Source: an uncultured Rhodospirillaceae bacterium (GTDB lineage Bacteria > Pseudomonadota > Alphaproteobacteria > UBA7887). From it: a DNA stretch of 33,938 nt. Positions 16,816 to 25,371 of the stretch are shown here, one piece after another. Under the pieces are notes generated by a model, which was not told the origin of the DNA, did not search any database, and saw only the letters and a program-made list of their open reading frames with translations. The position numbers were made by a program, and so were the translations under genes. Within the stretch, counting starts at the first letter, position 1, and each line of letters starts with the position of its first letter. The DNA lies in NCBI GenBank assembly GCA_913045505.1, contig CAJWQN010000003.1, positions 1 to 33,938 on the forward strand. Direction: 5' to 3'.

Positions 16816-17910
16816 TCAAAACACCGGTACGATGTCGTCGGGGTCGAAGGCGACGGTCTCGCCGTCGATGCCGATCTCGGGGATGGCCGGGAAGGCGATG
16901 CCGTAGGGCTCGATGACCCCTTTCATCCTGAGCACGGCGGCGCGCCAGTTCTCGGCCCGTTGCTCCAGGCTGAGCACACCCAGCCCGGCATCGCGGGCAC
17001 AGTCCTCGAGCAGCCGGTGGGCCGGGGTGAAGGTCTCGGGCAGGTCCCAGAACTGGTCCGGCGGCTCATAGAGGATGCCGGAGAGAAACACGTAGCCGGC
17101 GCGGAGCTGGCGGGTGATCATCAGGCGTTGTTCGTCGTCGAGCGCCGGCAGCAGCTTGCGGATCATGGCCATGCAGATGCCCATATGGCGGGCCTCGTCC
17201 TTGCCGATGCAGCGGAACGCTTCCGCCAGAACCGGGATACTGGTGTTTAGATGCATGCCGTGAAACAGGGTCGCGGCCGCCAATTCGCCCATCAGAAAAG
17301 ACGTGAACAGGATCGCCAGGGGATATTTGCCGATACTGCCCTTGAACCCGGTCCAGTAGCGGGCGCCATTGTGGTAGTACCAACGCACATTGTTCTGGGC
17401 CAAGCGACCGAGCGCGGTCTCGGGGGTATAACCGAGCGGGCCGCCGGGGGTGAGGCGCGCGATCACCCGCTGGCAGATTTCCTCGTGATTGACTTCGTCG
17501 CGGGTGACCGAGAAGAAGCATTTGCGGACCGGGTCCTCCTCATGGGTCTCGTAACTGTGGATCATGGCCCGGGCGAACACCGCGGGTCCCGAGGAATCGA
17601 ACACCGAGAGGAGCGCGAACCAATAGGCGATGGCATAGCGCTGATCGGGGCTGAACGACTCCTTCTTCAGGCTCTCCCATTCCAGCAGATGGGGCGCCCA
17701 GCCGGGATCGCGGGCGGCCTCGTAGATATCCACGAGCTTGGCGGTCTCGACCGTCCATTGGAGCGGGAAGATGTTATGCTCGGGAAACGGCGGTGGCTCG
17801 GTGGTTCCGAACAGAATCTGCTCTGGCTCCGGACGCCCCTCGGCACCAAGCGGTGGCGGCTTCAGCCCGGCGGCCAGCGCTTCCGCCCCCTTGGACGCCT
17901 CGGTGCTCAT
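16816..17910 (-). CDS. Ferritin-like/R2-like di-iron protein
   Basis: A 364-residue protein starting at the ATG at 17910; the open frame extends to 18120 but the extra 70 residues are unlike the rest and would overlap the divergent methyltransferase. Two carboxylate-histidine iron motifs are visible, DEVNH (E139, H142) and DEARH (E239, H242), with E209 between them on the helix MGELAAATLFHG. This is the order seen in ribonucleotide-reductase-R2-like and AurF-like di-iron oxidases. Helical content is high and there is no signal peptide. The substrate cannot be told. It is divergent from a methyltransferase gene with 193 bases between them; no clear operator was found there. Confidence 0.75.
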   Translation of the reverse strand: MSTEASKGAEALAAGLKPPPLGAEGRPEPEQILFGTTEPPPFPEHNIFPLQWTVETAKLVDIYEAARDPGWAPHLLEWESLKKESFSPDQRYAIAYWFALLSVFDSSGPAVFARAMIHSYETHEEDPVRKCFFSVTRDEVNHEEICQRVIARLTPGGPLGYTPETALGRLAQNNVRWYYHNGARYWTGFKGSIGKYPLAILFTSFLMGELAAATLFHGMHLNTSIPVLAEAFRCIGKDEARHMGICMAMIRKLLPALDDEQRLMITRQLRAGYVFLSGILYEPPDQFWDLPETFTPAHRLLEDCARDAGLGVLSLEQRAENWRAAVLRMKGVIEPYGIAFPAIPEIGIDGETVAFDPDDIVPVF

Positions 17911-18103
17911 GCACCGGCCCCGGTCATGGCCATATCGTCTCCCGTCGCCGACAATGTCTTGGTCCGGCTCATTCCCCGATATTAGGGTCTCGACAACCGT
18001 CAACCAAGCCCGATGGCGGCCACCTTCGAGACTTGCAAATCGAGGCCGCATGGTCGAGGAAACCTCGAGCAAATCATGCGATCGCACGAAGGGAACGCTC
18101 GTT

Positions 18104-19012
18104 ATGGCGGTGAGAGGCATTGGCCAGGCTGACGACAGCCCGATTTCAAAGAGTGCGATGCTGTTGGTGACGGCTTGTGCCGTGGTTTCGAAGGATCCGG
18201 TTTACGCGCGGACCTTTCAAGACCCCTACGCGGCCTGGTTCGCGGCCGCGATCTCGGACGAAGCGGCCGAGCGCCTGCCGACCCTGGACGACCTGGCGGC
18301 ACGCGCCGCCTTCATCGAGGAGACCGAGCGCGATCTCGATGGTCTGGTGACCCATGTCGTCTACCGCAAGCCCTGGATCACCGATCGGGTGCGCGGCGCC
18401 TTGGAGGCCGGCATCGGACAACTGGTGATACTGGGTGCCGGGTGCGACACATTATCGCTAAGGCTCGAGAAGGCCCTGGCGGGCGTCGAGGTCTTCGAGT
18501 TCGACCGGACGCCGGTGATCGACTTTCGGCGCCGGGTGCTCGGACAACATGGCGCCTTGGCCGAAAACGTCCGGCTTCTGACAATCGATTTCGACGAGGA
18601 CGACCTGGGTACGGTCCTGGGCGCCAACGGCTTCGACCGGGACAAGCCCGCGATCATCGTCGCCGAAGCGGTGGTCGAATATTTAACCGGAGATGGGGTC
18701 GAGGGATTGTTCGCTTCCGCGCGCCGGATGGGGGCACCGGACAGCCGCTTGATTTTCACATTCCTGGCCAACAAGGTTTACGAACCGGGCAAGTTCGACA
18801 CCCTGCGCGATAGGCTCGACGAAGGCGGCGAATCGCTGAAGTTCGGTCTGGTTCCGTCTGAAATCGAGCATTTTCTCGACGCGCGCGGATTTCGTTTCCT
18901 TGAAATGGCGACCCCCGAGACGATCGAACGCGAGATCGTCCCGTTGGTTGGCGCGCCGGTCGGGATCATTCCCGGTTGGCATTTGGTGCTCGCCGAGCGC
19001 CACATGCGCTGA
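18104..19012 (+). CDS. SAM-dependent methyltransferase, leucine carboxyl methyltransferase-like family
   Basis: A 302-residue protein from the ATG at 18104, with AAGGGA 9 bases upstream; the open frame begins far earlier, across the neighbouring gene. The Rossmann methyltransferase core begins at residue 108 with QLVILGAGCDTLSLRL (SAM-binding glycine loop), followed by VFEFDRTPVIDFRR for the acidic ribose contact and IIVAEAVVEYL as the post-motif strand. The pattern matches the LCM/TIGR00027 family, many of whose members make small molecules or methylate acids of unknown identity. It is followed 62 bases later by the phosphatase gene in the same direction, so the two may be co-transcribed. 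The methyl acceptor is unknown. Confidence 0.85.
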   Translation: MAVRGIGQADDSPISKSAMLLVTACAVVSKDPVYARTFQDPYAAWFAAAISDEAAERLPTLDDLAARAAFIEETERDLDGLVTHVVYRKPWITDRVRGALEAGIGQLVILGAGCDTLSLRLEKALAGVEVFEFDRTPVIDFRRRVLGQHGALAENVRLLTIDFDEDDLGTVLGANGFDRDKPAIIVAEAVVEYLTGDGVEGLFASARRMGAPDSRLIFTFLANKVYEPGKFDTLRDRLDEGGESLKFGLVPSEIEHFLDARGFRFLEMATPETIEREIVPLVGAPVGIIPGWHLVLAERHMR

Positions 19013-19074
19013 GCAGACTCTCAGTCTATAAGGTCGGACCCCGGTTCTTGCCGGTGTCGCGGCGAGGAGCCCCC

Positions 19075-19671
19075 GTGACCGAAGACAACCAAGACCTGCT
19101 GCCGTTCCGCTTGTCGATTTGCGGCCTCGACGAGCTGGCCGCGCTCGCCGGCGCCGGGATCAGCCACGTGGTTTCGATCCTGGACCCGGAATGGCCCGAT
19201 CCGGAGGCGTTTGCGGCCTATCCGGATCACCGGCGCGAAACGTTCCGGTTCGATGACGTGATATACGAGCGGCCCGGCTACGTGTGGCCGCGCCGGGCCG
19301 ATATCGAGAACATCCTCCGGTTCGCCGGCCGGCTGCCGGGCGAGGCGGTGCACCACCTTCTGATTCACTGCCACGCCGGTGTTTCGCGCTCGACCGCGGC
19401 GGCGGTGATCGTGATGGCGGCGCTGAACGGGGGCCGGGAAGCGGAGATGTTCGACCTGATCGACGGCTTGCGGCCCCGAAGCTGGCCCAACAGCCTGATG
19501 ATCGGCCTCGCCGACGAGATGCTCGACCGCGACGGCGCGCTGCTCGGGGCCATGCGCGCCCACCACGCCCGCGTCGCCGCCCGCCACCCGGACCTGGCCG
19601 AAATCATCCGCCTCCACGGCCGCGCCCACGAAGTCCCGGGGTTGGCCCAGCCCCCTACACCTTCGGCTTGA
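19075..19671 (+). CDS. Protein-tyrosine-phosphatase-like protein
   Basis: A 198-residue protein from a GTG with GAGGAG five bases upstream. The active-site loop [10 protein letters not shown] at residues 98-107 has the CX5R signature (C99, R105) of cysteine phosphatases. Aspartates in [11 protein letters not shown] (D60, D61) are candidates for the general acid. The sequence lacks the longer features of classical PTPs and looks like the bacterial dual-specificity type. It is cytoplasmic, with no signal peptide. The last 17 bases overlap the end of the convergent msrB gene. It could act on phosphotyrosine, phosphoinositide or nucleotide substrates. Confidence 0.78.
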   Translation: MTEDNQDLLPFRLSICGLDELAALAGAGISHVVSILDPEWPDPEAFAAYPDHRRETFRFDDVIYERPGYVWPRRADIENILRFAGRLPGEAVHHLLIHCHAGVSRSTAAAVIVMAALNGGREAEMFDLIDGLRPRSWPNSLMIGLADEMLDRDGALLGAMRAHHARVAARHPDLAEIIRLHGRAHEVPGLAQPPTPSA

Positions 19672-20053
19672 GCGATAATGCCCCGGAGTTGAGGCAGTAG
19701 CGGAGGCCGGTGGGGGCGGGGCCGTCTTCGAACACGTGGCCCAAATGGGTGTCGCAGCGGCTGCACAGGACCTCGGTGCGGATCATGCCGTGACTGGTGT
19801 CGGTCTCGGTCGCGACAATCTCGGGCGCGATCGGCTGGAAGAAGCTCGGCCAGCCGGTGCCGGAATCATATTTGGTCCCCGAGTCGAACAAGGCCTGGCC
19901 GCAGCCCGCGCACAGATAGGTGCCGGAGGTCTTGGTGTTCCAATAGGCGCCGGAGAACGCGGGCTCGGTGCCGTGCTGGCGGCAGATCGCGTATTGCTCT
20001 GGGGTCAGGGCCTGGCGCCACTCGGCGTTGGTCTTGGTGACTTTTTCGGTCAT
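19655..20053 (-). CDS. msrB: Peptide-methionine (R)-S-oxide reductase
   Basis: A 132-residue protein. The start is the ATG at 20053, because the GAAGGAG that would serve as its ribosome site lies 6 bases before it; a start at 20068 would swallow that site. The zinc-binding pairs are CAGC and CSRC, and the catalytic cysteine sits in RYCLNSGAL, with GTGWPSFF also standard. MsrB reduces methionine-R-sulfoxide in proteins with thioredoxin. It directly follows pcm, whose stop overlaps the msrB ribosome site, so the two protein-repair enzymes are translationally linked. The C-terminal end overlaps the convergent phosphatase gene. Confidence 0.96.
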   Translation of the reverse strand: MTEKVTKTNAEWRQALTPEQYAICRQHGTEPAFSGAYWNTKTSGTYLCAGCGQALFDSGTKYDSGTGWPSFFQPIAPEIVATETDTSHGMIRTEVLCSRCDTHLGHVFEDGPAPTGLRYCLNSGALSLKPKV

Positions 20054-20064
20054 CGCCGACTCCT

Positions 20065-20733
20065 TCAATGGCTGATCACGAAGCTCGAGAACCGGACCGG
20101 CAGGATTTCGCGGGTGTGGCTGCGCCCGCTCGGGTCCTTCTCGACCAGAATCAACTGCTGGGCGTCCTCGATCCCGGCCGGGATCACCATCCGCCCGCCG
20201 GGCTTGAGCTGCTCGATCAGGGCGGGCGGAATCAGCTTGGGCGCGGCGGTGACCATGATCTTGTCGAACGGCGCATGGTCCGCCCAGCCATGGGCGCCGT
20301 CGCCGATTCGAATTGAGATGTTGCGGTAGCCCATCTTGCGATGTCGATGTTTGGCCTCCTCGGCCAGTTCGGGGAAGATCTCGACGGTGTAGACCTGATC
20401 GGCGAGCTCGGCCAGGATCGCCGACTGGTAGCCGAGGCCGGTGCCGATCTCGGCCACCGTGTCATCGGGCGCCAACTCAAGAAGATCGGTCATCAGGGCG
20501 ACGATGAACGGCTGCGATATGGTCTTGCCGCAACCGATCGGCAACGGCGAATCGGCATAGGCGTATTTGCGCATCTCGGTGGGCACGAATTCGTGGCGCG
20601 GGACCTTGGCCAGCGCGTCGATCACGGTCTGGTCGAAGTACGGGCGGCCGGTCTCGTCCGCGACCATGCCGGCATGGGCCTTGATCTCGACGATCATCTC
20701 CCGGCGCAGCACGGCGAAATCGGAATCGTTCAT
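20065..20733 (-). CDS. pcm: Protein-L-isoaspartate O-methyltransferase
   Basis: A 222-residue protein of normal length for the family. It methylates isoaspartyl residues in damaged proteins using SAM and so starts their repair. Seen in order: the conserved RHEFVP near residue 46, the substrate-loop [20 protein letters not shown] motif [15 protein letters not shown], acidic [10 protein letters not shown], and ITVTAAP-like [11 protein letters not shown]. The C-terminal LVEKDPSG... LPVRF is typical. It is the first gene of a two-gene unit with msrB. The 138-base gap to the divergent dehydrogenase gene should hold both promoters, but none is clear. Confidence 0.96.
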   Translation of the reverse strand: MNDSDFAVLRREMIVEIKAHAGMVADETGRPYFDQTVIDALAKVPRHEFVPTEMRKYAYADSPLPIGCGKTISQPFIVALMTDLLELAPDDTVAEIGTGLGYQSAILAELADQVYTVEIFPELAEEAKHRHRKMGYRNISIRIGDGAHGWADHAPFDKIMVTAAPKLIPPALIEQLKPGGRMVIPAGIEDAQQLILVEKDPSGRSHTREILPVRFSSFVISH

Positions 20734-20871
20734 GACCGTTCCAGCTTAGCGCAGCCTCGGGGCCGCGTCCGCAAAGAATGGGCCAGGGGGCCTGGATTCC
20801 CCGGCTCGGCTGGGTAATGCTCGGCACGCGCCTCGCGCCCGCAGGCGGACCTGTCCCCGGAGCCCCGATCG

Positions 20872-21789
20872 ATGCTGGCGAAATTCATCGACTGTCCCCA
20901 GTTCTTGGCCGACCTCTACGGCCCCGATTTGCGGCGCATCGTTCCCGACCTGGTGGTCAATGTCGGCGACCCCTCGGAAGCCGAGGCGCTGGCCCTGCTC
21001 GCCGATTGCGGGGTGGTCGTGAACGACCATACCCGGCTGAGCGCGGCGATGTTGGCGGCCTGCCCGGATTTGAAGGCGATCGTGTTCATGGGCACCGGTG
21101 CGTCGAGCTATGTCGATATGGACGCCGCCGAGCGGCTCGGGATTCGGGTGCGCACGATCAGCGGCTACGGCGACCGGACGGTCGCCGAACATGCGGTGGC
21201 GTTGATGTTCGCCGCCGCCCGCAAGGTCGCCGAGATGGACCGGGCGTTGCGCGGGGGCATCTGGGAGACCCGCGACAGTGTCGAGCTGGCCGGCAAGACC
21301 CTGGGCGTGATCGGCACCGGCGGTATCGGCCGGGCGATGGCGGAGCTGGGCGCCGGCCTCGGCATGCGGGTGATCGCCTGGAACCGCTCGGGTCTGCCGG
21401 CGGGCGTGCCGGCCCAGGCCTCGGGCCTGGACGCGCTGGTTGCCGAGGCCGACGTGATCTCCCTCCATCTCGCGCTGAACGAGGAGACCGAGGGCCTGAT
21501 CGGGAGCGACCGCATCGCGCTGATGGGTCCGGGGACGATCCTGGTCAACACCGCCCGCGGCGCCCTGATCGACGAGCCGGCGCTGATCGAGGCGCTGGCC
21601 GCGGGGCGCATCCGCCATGCCGCGCTCGACGTGTTCGCGGCCGAGCCGCTGGCCGCCGATCATCCCCTTCTCGCGCTCGACAACGTGACCCTCACCCCCC
21701 ACGCCGGCTTCATGACCGCCGAGGCCTCGGCGCGCCTGCTCGAAATGGCCCTGAACCTGGTCGCCGAAGAGCGCGCGGCGGCGGGTTGA
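20872..21789 (+). CDS. D-isomer-specific 2-hydroxyacid dehydrogenase
   Basis: A 305-residue protein with GGAG 9 bases before its ATG. The NAD-binding fold starts with GKTLGVIGTGGIGRAMAELG. Catalytic residues are the arginine in ILVNTARGALID, the glutamate in AALDVFAAEPL and the histidine in LTPHAGFMT, all present. A substrate-domain loop SGYGDRTVAEHAVALMF is also typical. The enzyme reduces a 2-keto acid to the D-2-hydroxy acid, or the reverse, in the cytoplasm; the substrate cannot be told. At about 305 residues it is shorter than SerA and has no ACT domain, so serine synthesis is unlikely. Its end faces the ATP-grasp gene across a nine-base gap. Confidence 0.92.
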   Translation: MLAKFIDCPQFLADLYGPDLRRIVPDLVVNVGDPSEAEALALLADCGVVVNDHTRLSAAMLAACPDLKAIVFMGTGASSYVDMDAAERLGIRVRTISGYGDRTVAEHAVALMFAAARKVAEMDRALRGGIWETRDSVELAGKTLGVIGTGGIGRAMAELGAGLGMRVIAWNRSGLPAGVPAQASGLDALVAEADVISLHLALNEETEGLIGSDRIALMGPGTILVNTARGALIDEPALIEALAAGRIRHAALDVFAAEPLAADHPLLALDNVTLTPHAGFMTAEASARLLEMALNLVAEERAAAG

Positions 21790-21798
21790 GCCGATAGG

Positions 21799-23016
21799 TC
21801 ACTCTTCGATCGTGAACCTCAGATGCCCGTGCGCCTGGCGGAGGGCGGCCTCGACCGTGGCCGGGTCGGCGGCATGGGCGAAGATGAAACCCAGATATTT
21901 GCGCCCCTCGGGCAGGGGCACCAGGTTCTCGCCGATCGGAATGGTGATCGTGACATCACCGATGCCGGCGACGGCGCGCGCTCGGCCGAGGCCGTCGATC
22001 GCCTTCAGGGTGCCGGCGACGGGGATCGGGATCATCATCACCCCGCCGGCGTCGCGCTCGCGGATCAGGTTGTCCTGGGGCAGGCCGAGGGCGTGGCGCA
22101 GGATCACGTCTTCGAGAGAGATGCCGGCGCCGAAACGGAGCGCCCGCGCGCACAGGCCCCCGATCGAGCGCGCGGCCATGTCGACCACCCAGAGGTGGTC
22201 GCGGTCATGGCGCAATTCGGCATGGATCGGACCATGATGGAGGCCAATGGCGGCGGCGGCCCGCTCGGTGGCGGCGGCGATCCGCGCTTGCATCCGTGCC
22301 ACCAGGCGTGACGGCGTGACGTAGAGGGTTTCCTCGAAATAAGGACCGATAAGGGGATCGGGCTTGTCGAACAGGGCCAGTACCCGCAAATGCCCGGCGT
22401 CCATCAAACCTTCCACGGCCACTTCCTGGCCGGGAAGATAGTCCTCGATTAGAATCCGCAGTGGATCGTCCGGCCCGAGGAGGCCCGAGACGCGCGCGAA
22501 GGCGGCTTCGAATCCGGCCCGGTCGTCGGCGCGAATCACGCCCCGGCCGCCGGCCATGGCGAGCGGCTTGAGCACGCAGGGATAGGTCTGGGCGCGGGCC
22601 ACCGACCGCGCGTCCTCGGTGGCGCCGACCAGGCGAAAACCCGGTGACGGCAACCCGCCGGCGGCCAGCGCGGCGCGCAGGAGATGCTTGTCCCGGGTCG
22701 CCCGGACCGCCTCGATGCCATTGTGGCGAAGGCCCAGCGCCGCCGCCGCGTGGGCGGCGAGAACCACGCCCCCATCATCGACCGCGACCACCGCATCGAA
22801 CAGGCGGTTGCCGGCATGGGCGGCAATTTGCCGGGCACCGGCCTTTCCGTCGGCGAAGTCGAACCGCGCCACCCCACCGTCGGAGAATGCTTCCGAGGCC
22901 TGAGCCCGATCGGTCCCGACCACGACTTCGACCTCGACCGGCAGTCGGCCGGCGGCGGCCATGAAATCGGATGCGCGGTAGGTGTCCGACGGCACCAGCA
23001 ACAGCAAGCGTTTCAT
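21799..23016 (-). CDS. ATP-grasp ligase
   Basis: A 405-residue protein. An N-terminal Rossmann-like region (LLLLVPSDTYRASDF) precedes the ATP-grasp fold: TRDKHLLRAALAAGGLPSPGF near residue 107, the ATP-binding lysine in TYPCVLKPLAMAGGRGV, the EDYLPGQEVAVEGLM strand, and the metal-binding HAELRHDRDHLWVVDMAARSIGG. The C-terminus has a domain reminiscent of biotin-carboxylase-like ligases. These enzymes join a carboxylate to an amine or thiol via an acyl phosphate. It lies 37 bases downstream of the radical SAM gene, with the same strand and order. It is likely a partner in one pathway, by analogy with radical SAM/ATP-grasp pairs that make modified peptides or amino acids. Substrate is unknown. 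Confidence 0.88.
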   Translation of the reverse strand: MKRLLLLVPSDTYRASDFMAAAGRLPVEVEVVVGTDRAQASEAFSDGGVARFDFADGKAGARQIAAHAGNRLFDAVVAVDDGGVVLAAHAAAALGLRHNGIEAVRATRDKHLLRAALAAGGLPSPGFRLVGATEDARSVARAQTYPCVLKPLAMAGGRGVIRADDRAGFEAAFARVSGLLGPDDPLRILIEDYLPGQEVAVEGLMDAGHLRVLALFDKPDPLIGPYFEETLYVTPSRLVARMQARIAAATERAAAAIGLHHGPIHAELRHDRDHLWVVDMAARSIGGLCARALRFGAGISLEDVILRHALGLPQDNLIRERDAGGVMMIPIPVAGTLKAIDGLGRARAVAGIGDVTITIPIGENLVPLPEGRKYLGFIFAHAADPATVEAALRQAHGHLRFTIEE

Positions 23017-23053
23017 GATGGGCCTTGGGTGAGGCCGATTGTGGCGACAGTGA

Positions 23054-24460
23054 TCAAACGGCGGCGCGCTGGGCCGCGGTCGGCTCGGCGCAGCAGTACC
23101 AGGGCTCGCTCATGCGCGGCACCGGCGCCCGAGACCGAGCCGGCGGCAACCAGTCCGGCACCGGGTCGAGCCCACCGGCGCGGCGGGTGAGGGCGACGAT
23201 CTTGGCGAAGGTCCCGGCACGGTCTTCGCCGATCCCCTCGGCTCCCTCGACCGCCGCCGCGACAGCCTGGCTCAGGGCCTCGACTCGCGGGTCGGGGTTG
23301 CGCCAGGGATAACTCAATGCCTCCGGCTGGTAGGGGCCCAGGCCGCGGCGCAACGCGGCCAAGCCGCGCAGACGCGAGCCCTGGGGCACCAGCAGCCGGA
23401 TCGCGAGCTGGATCGGGGCGACCTCGGCGATCAGGTCGAGAGCCGCGATCTCGCGCAAGAGATCGTGGTAGCCCTCGAGAGTTGTCCAAGGCGTGAACGG
23501 AATGAAGGTCGGCGACAGGGTGAGCCCGGCGTCGCGGGCAAGCGCGACAGCGCGCAGGAAATCGACCCGGCTGTGGCCCTTGTCGAGCAGGGCCAGCACC
23601 TCGTCGTCGAGCGATTCGACGGCGGTGGTGACCAACAGGCATCCGGTCTCGACCAGGGTCCGGAGATGGCGCCGCTGGCGGAGCAAATGCTCGACCTTGA
23701 TGGTGGCGTCGTAAGTGATTTCGGGATCGGCCGCGTGCACGGCCCGGACCAGGCGCAGGGCGTGACCGACGCCGTTGAAGAAATCCGGATCGCCGAAGCT
23801 GATGTGTCGGGCTCCGGCGGCGATTTGGGTCGCGATATCGGCCATCACCACGTCGTGCTGGACGACGAAGAACCGGCCGTCATAGACCGGCACCACCGGG
23901 CAGTGCCGGCACCGGTGCTTGCAGCCCCGGCTGGCCTCGGTATAGCCGCTCCGGCGGTGCTCGTCTCCGATCTGAAGAGTCGCGTAGTTGTCGAGGCCGG
24001 GCAGGCCGGCGCGCTCGGGCATCCGGAACCGTTGCTTGGCGAGCGCGACCACTGGCGCCACCGTCGGCGCCTCGGATATCACCTGCCCGTCGTTGGCGAC
24101 CAACCGGTGATAAAGATCGACCAATGGGGTCTCGAATTCGCCGCCAATAATCGACTGCCCGCCCAGGTCCCGCAGATAGCCGGCGTTCATCGGCGCGTAG
24201 AGCCCGTAAAAGCAGAGATGGGCGCCGGGATTGAGGTCGCGGATGCGCGCGATCACGTCGCCGGCGAGTCGGGTCGCGGTGTGCATGGGCAGGTGGATCG
24301 CGATCATCCCGGCGGCGGCCACGGCCGCCGCATCGAGGTCTTCGACCGCGAGGTCGTTGCAGGTCACCCGCGCCCCGGCCTGGCGCAGCCACGCCGCGGG
24401 CGAGGCCAGCCCGAACGGCTGGTGGCCCAGATCGTAGGTGGACAGCAGCAGGACGTTCAT
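23054..24460 (-). CDS. Radical SAM protein with B12-like N-domain and CCAEP tail
   Basis: A 468-residue protein from the ATG at 24460; a TTG four codons earlier is less likely. Residues 1-150 look like the cobalamin-binding fold (STYDLGHQPFGLAS). The radical SAM motif is C180, C184, C187 in EASRGCKHRCRHC. The middle has GDPDFFNG and VTTAVESLDDEVLALLDKGH, usual for the barrel. At the C-terminus the tail EPWYCCAEPT puts cysteines at 456 and 457. This matches, from memory, an uncharacterised group of radical SAM proteins in which the second of these cysteines is selenocysteine in some species (CUAEP). Here it is cysteine. The tail suggests a redox-active pair. The gene lies between the NifU-type scaffold gene and the ATP-grasp gene, all on the minus strand. 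Confidence 0.9.
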   Translation of the reverse strand: MNVLLLSTYDLGHQPFGLASPAAWLRQAGARVTCNDLAVEDLDAAAVAAAGMIAIHLPMHTATRLAGDVIARIRDLNPGAHLCFYGLYAPMNAGYLRDLGGQSIIGGEFETPLVDLYHRLVANDGQVISEAPTVAPVVALAKQRFRMPERAGLPGLDNYATLQIGDEHRRSGYTEASRGCKHRCRHCPVVPVYDGRFFVVQHDVVMADIATQIAAGARHISFGDPDFFNGVGHALRLVRAVHAADPEITYDATIKVEHLLRQRRHLRTLVETGCLLVTTAVESLDDEVLALLDKGHSRVDFLRAVALARDAGLTLSPTFIPFTPWTTLEGYHDLLREIAALDLIAEVAPIQLAIRLLVPQGSRLRGLAALRRGLGPYQPEALSYPWRNPDPRVEALSQAVAAAVEGAEGIGEDRAGTFAKIVALTRRAGGLDPVPDWLPPARSRAPVPRMSEPWYCCAEPTAAQRAAV

Positions 24461-24494
24461 CGGCCGTCCCAATGGCGGCGCGTCGTCGGTGCCG

Positions 24495-25337
24495 CTATTT
24501 CGAGGGCTGATAATAGGGGTTCGTGCCGCCCGCGTGATCGGTCACGTCCAGCACATGAACGATGTCCGGCGCGGCGCGCTTGATTTCGCCCTCGACCCCC
24601 TGTTTGAGGGTCACGTCGGCCATGCCGCAGCCCTGGCAGCCGCCCTCGAGCCGGATGTAGACGGTGTCGTCGGTGACGTCGACCAGGGCGATATGGCCGC
24701 CATGCATGGCCACCGAGGGGTTGATCCGCTGATCGAGCACGTCGCGGACCGCGAGGCCGGTCGGTGTCTCCAGGCCCGGCTTCGGGATCAGGTCGCGGTG
24801 GTCGATGACCTGCTCGACCTCGGCGATGTAGTGGCGGAGCATGTTCTCGATCCCGCTCCTCAGCCCGAACGCGGCGCCGCTCATTTCGAGCGCCACCTTG
24901 CCCTCGGAGAAGCCGTGGAACACCGCTTCGCCGCCGTTCTGGGCGAGAGCCGGGCGGACCCGGGAGTCCAGCAAGTCCTTGATCTGGGCGACCAGCTCGG
25001 CGTCTTCGGGGGCGAAATCCTCCTCGATTTGGGAGTCATCGGCGCCGGAGGCGGCGGTCACGGCCGGCGCGCCGGACATGAAATGCTCCATGATCGCGCT
25101 CAGAATCGCCGGCTTGAGCACTTGCCACTCCGTGTCCCCGGCCTTGGTGACGCTCACCAGATCGACCCCCAACGTGACCGCGACCACATTCTCGATCTCG
25201 AACAGCCGCGCCGCCAGCGGCGAGCGCGCGCTCGATTCGCGGTCCGGAAAACTGACGGTTCCGGCGTCCATGACCGTGCGCCCGGGCAGGAATTTGAGCA
25301 CCGCCGGGTCGGCGTCGGCCTCGGTCTGAATAAACAT
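24495..25337 (-). CDS. NifU-type Fe-S scaffold with tandem, partly degenerate NifU domains
   Basis: A 280-residue protein from the ATG at 25337 with GGAGG just upstream. Residues 1-87 are the Nfu N-terminal domain (MFIQTEAD...VLKFLPGR). A first NifU-like domain (about 112-170) keeps VRPALAQNGGEAVFHGF and GIENMLRHYI but has lost its CxxC: the stretch reads SGAAFGLRSG. A second NifU domain (about 195-262) is complete, with C234 and C237 (GGCQGCGMA). Such proteins carry Fe-S clusters to target apoproteins. Ordinary alphaproteobacterial Nfu proteins have one such domain, so the duplication is notable. The gene precedes the radical SAM gene by 34 bases, so it may supply clusters to it; a housekeeping role is equally possible. 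Confidence 0.88.
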   Translation of the reverse strand: MFIQTEADADPAVLKFLPGRTVMDAGTVSFPDRESSARSPLAARLFEIENVVAVTLGVDLVSVTKAGDTEWQVLKPAILSAIMEHFMSGAPAVTAASGADDSQIEEDFAPEDAELVAQIKDLLDSRVRPALAQNGGEAVFHGFSEGKVALEMSGAAFGLRSGIENMLRHYIAEVEQVIDHRDLIPKPGLETPTGLAVRDVLDQRINPSVAMHGGHIALVDVTDDTVYIRLEGGCQGCGMADVTLKQGVEGEIKRAAPDIVHVLDVTDHAGGTNPYYQPSK

Positions 25338-25371
25338 GGCGACCTCCATCGCGGGGATTTGGTCTCAAGGT

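Noticed and set aside
17911-18120. 70-residue N-terminal extension of the di-iron protein
   Set aside because: It would overlap the start of the divergent methyltransferase gene and has no family likeness; the ATG at 17910 gives a sensible start.
20760-20830. Resemblance to a dispersed intergenic repeat (GGATTCCCCGG-like hairpin)
   Set aside because: Only a degenerate partial stem is visible and there is no second copy in the window.
23017-24494. Search for a short precursor peptide gene beside the radical SAM gene
   Set aside because: The gaps are only 34-37 bases and hold no start codon with a plausible ribosome site and open frame.
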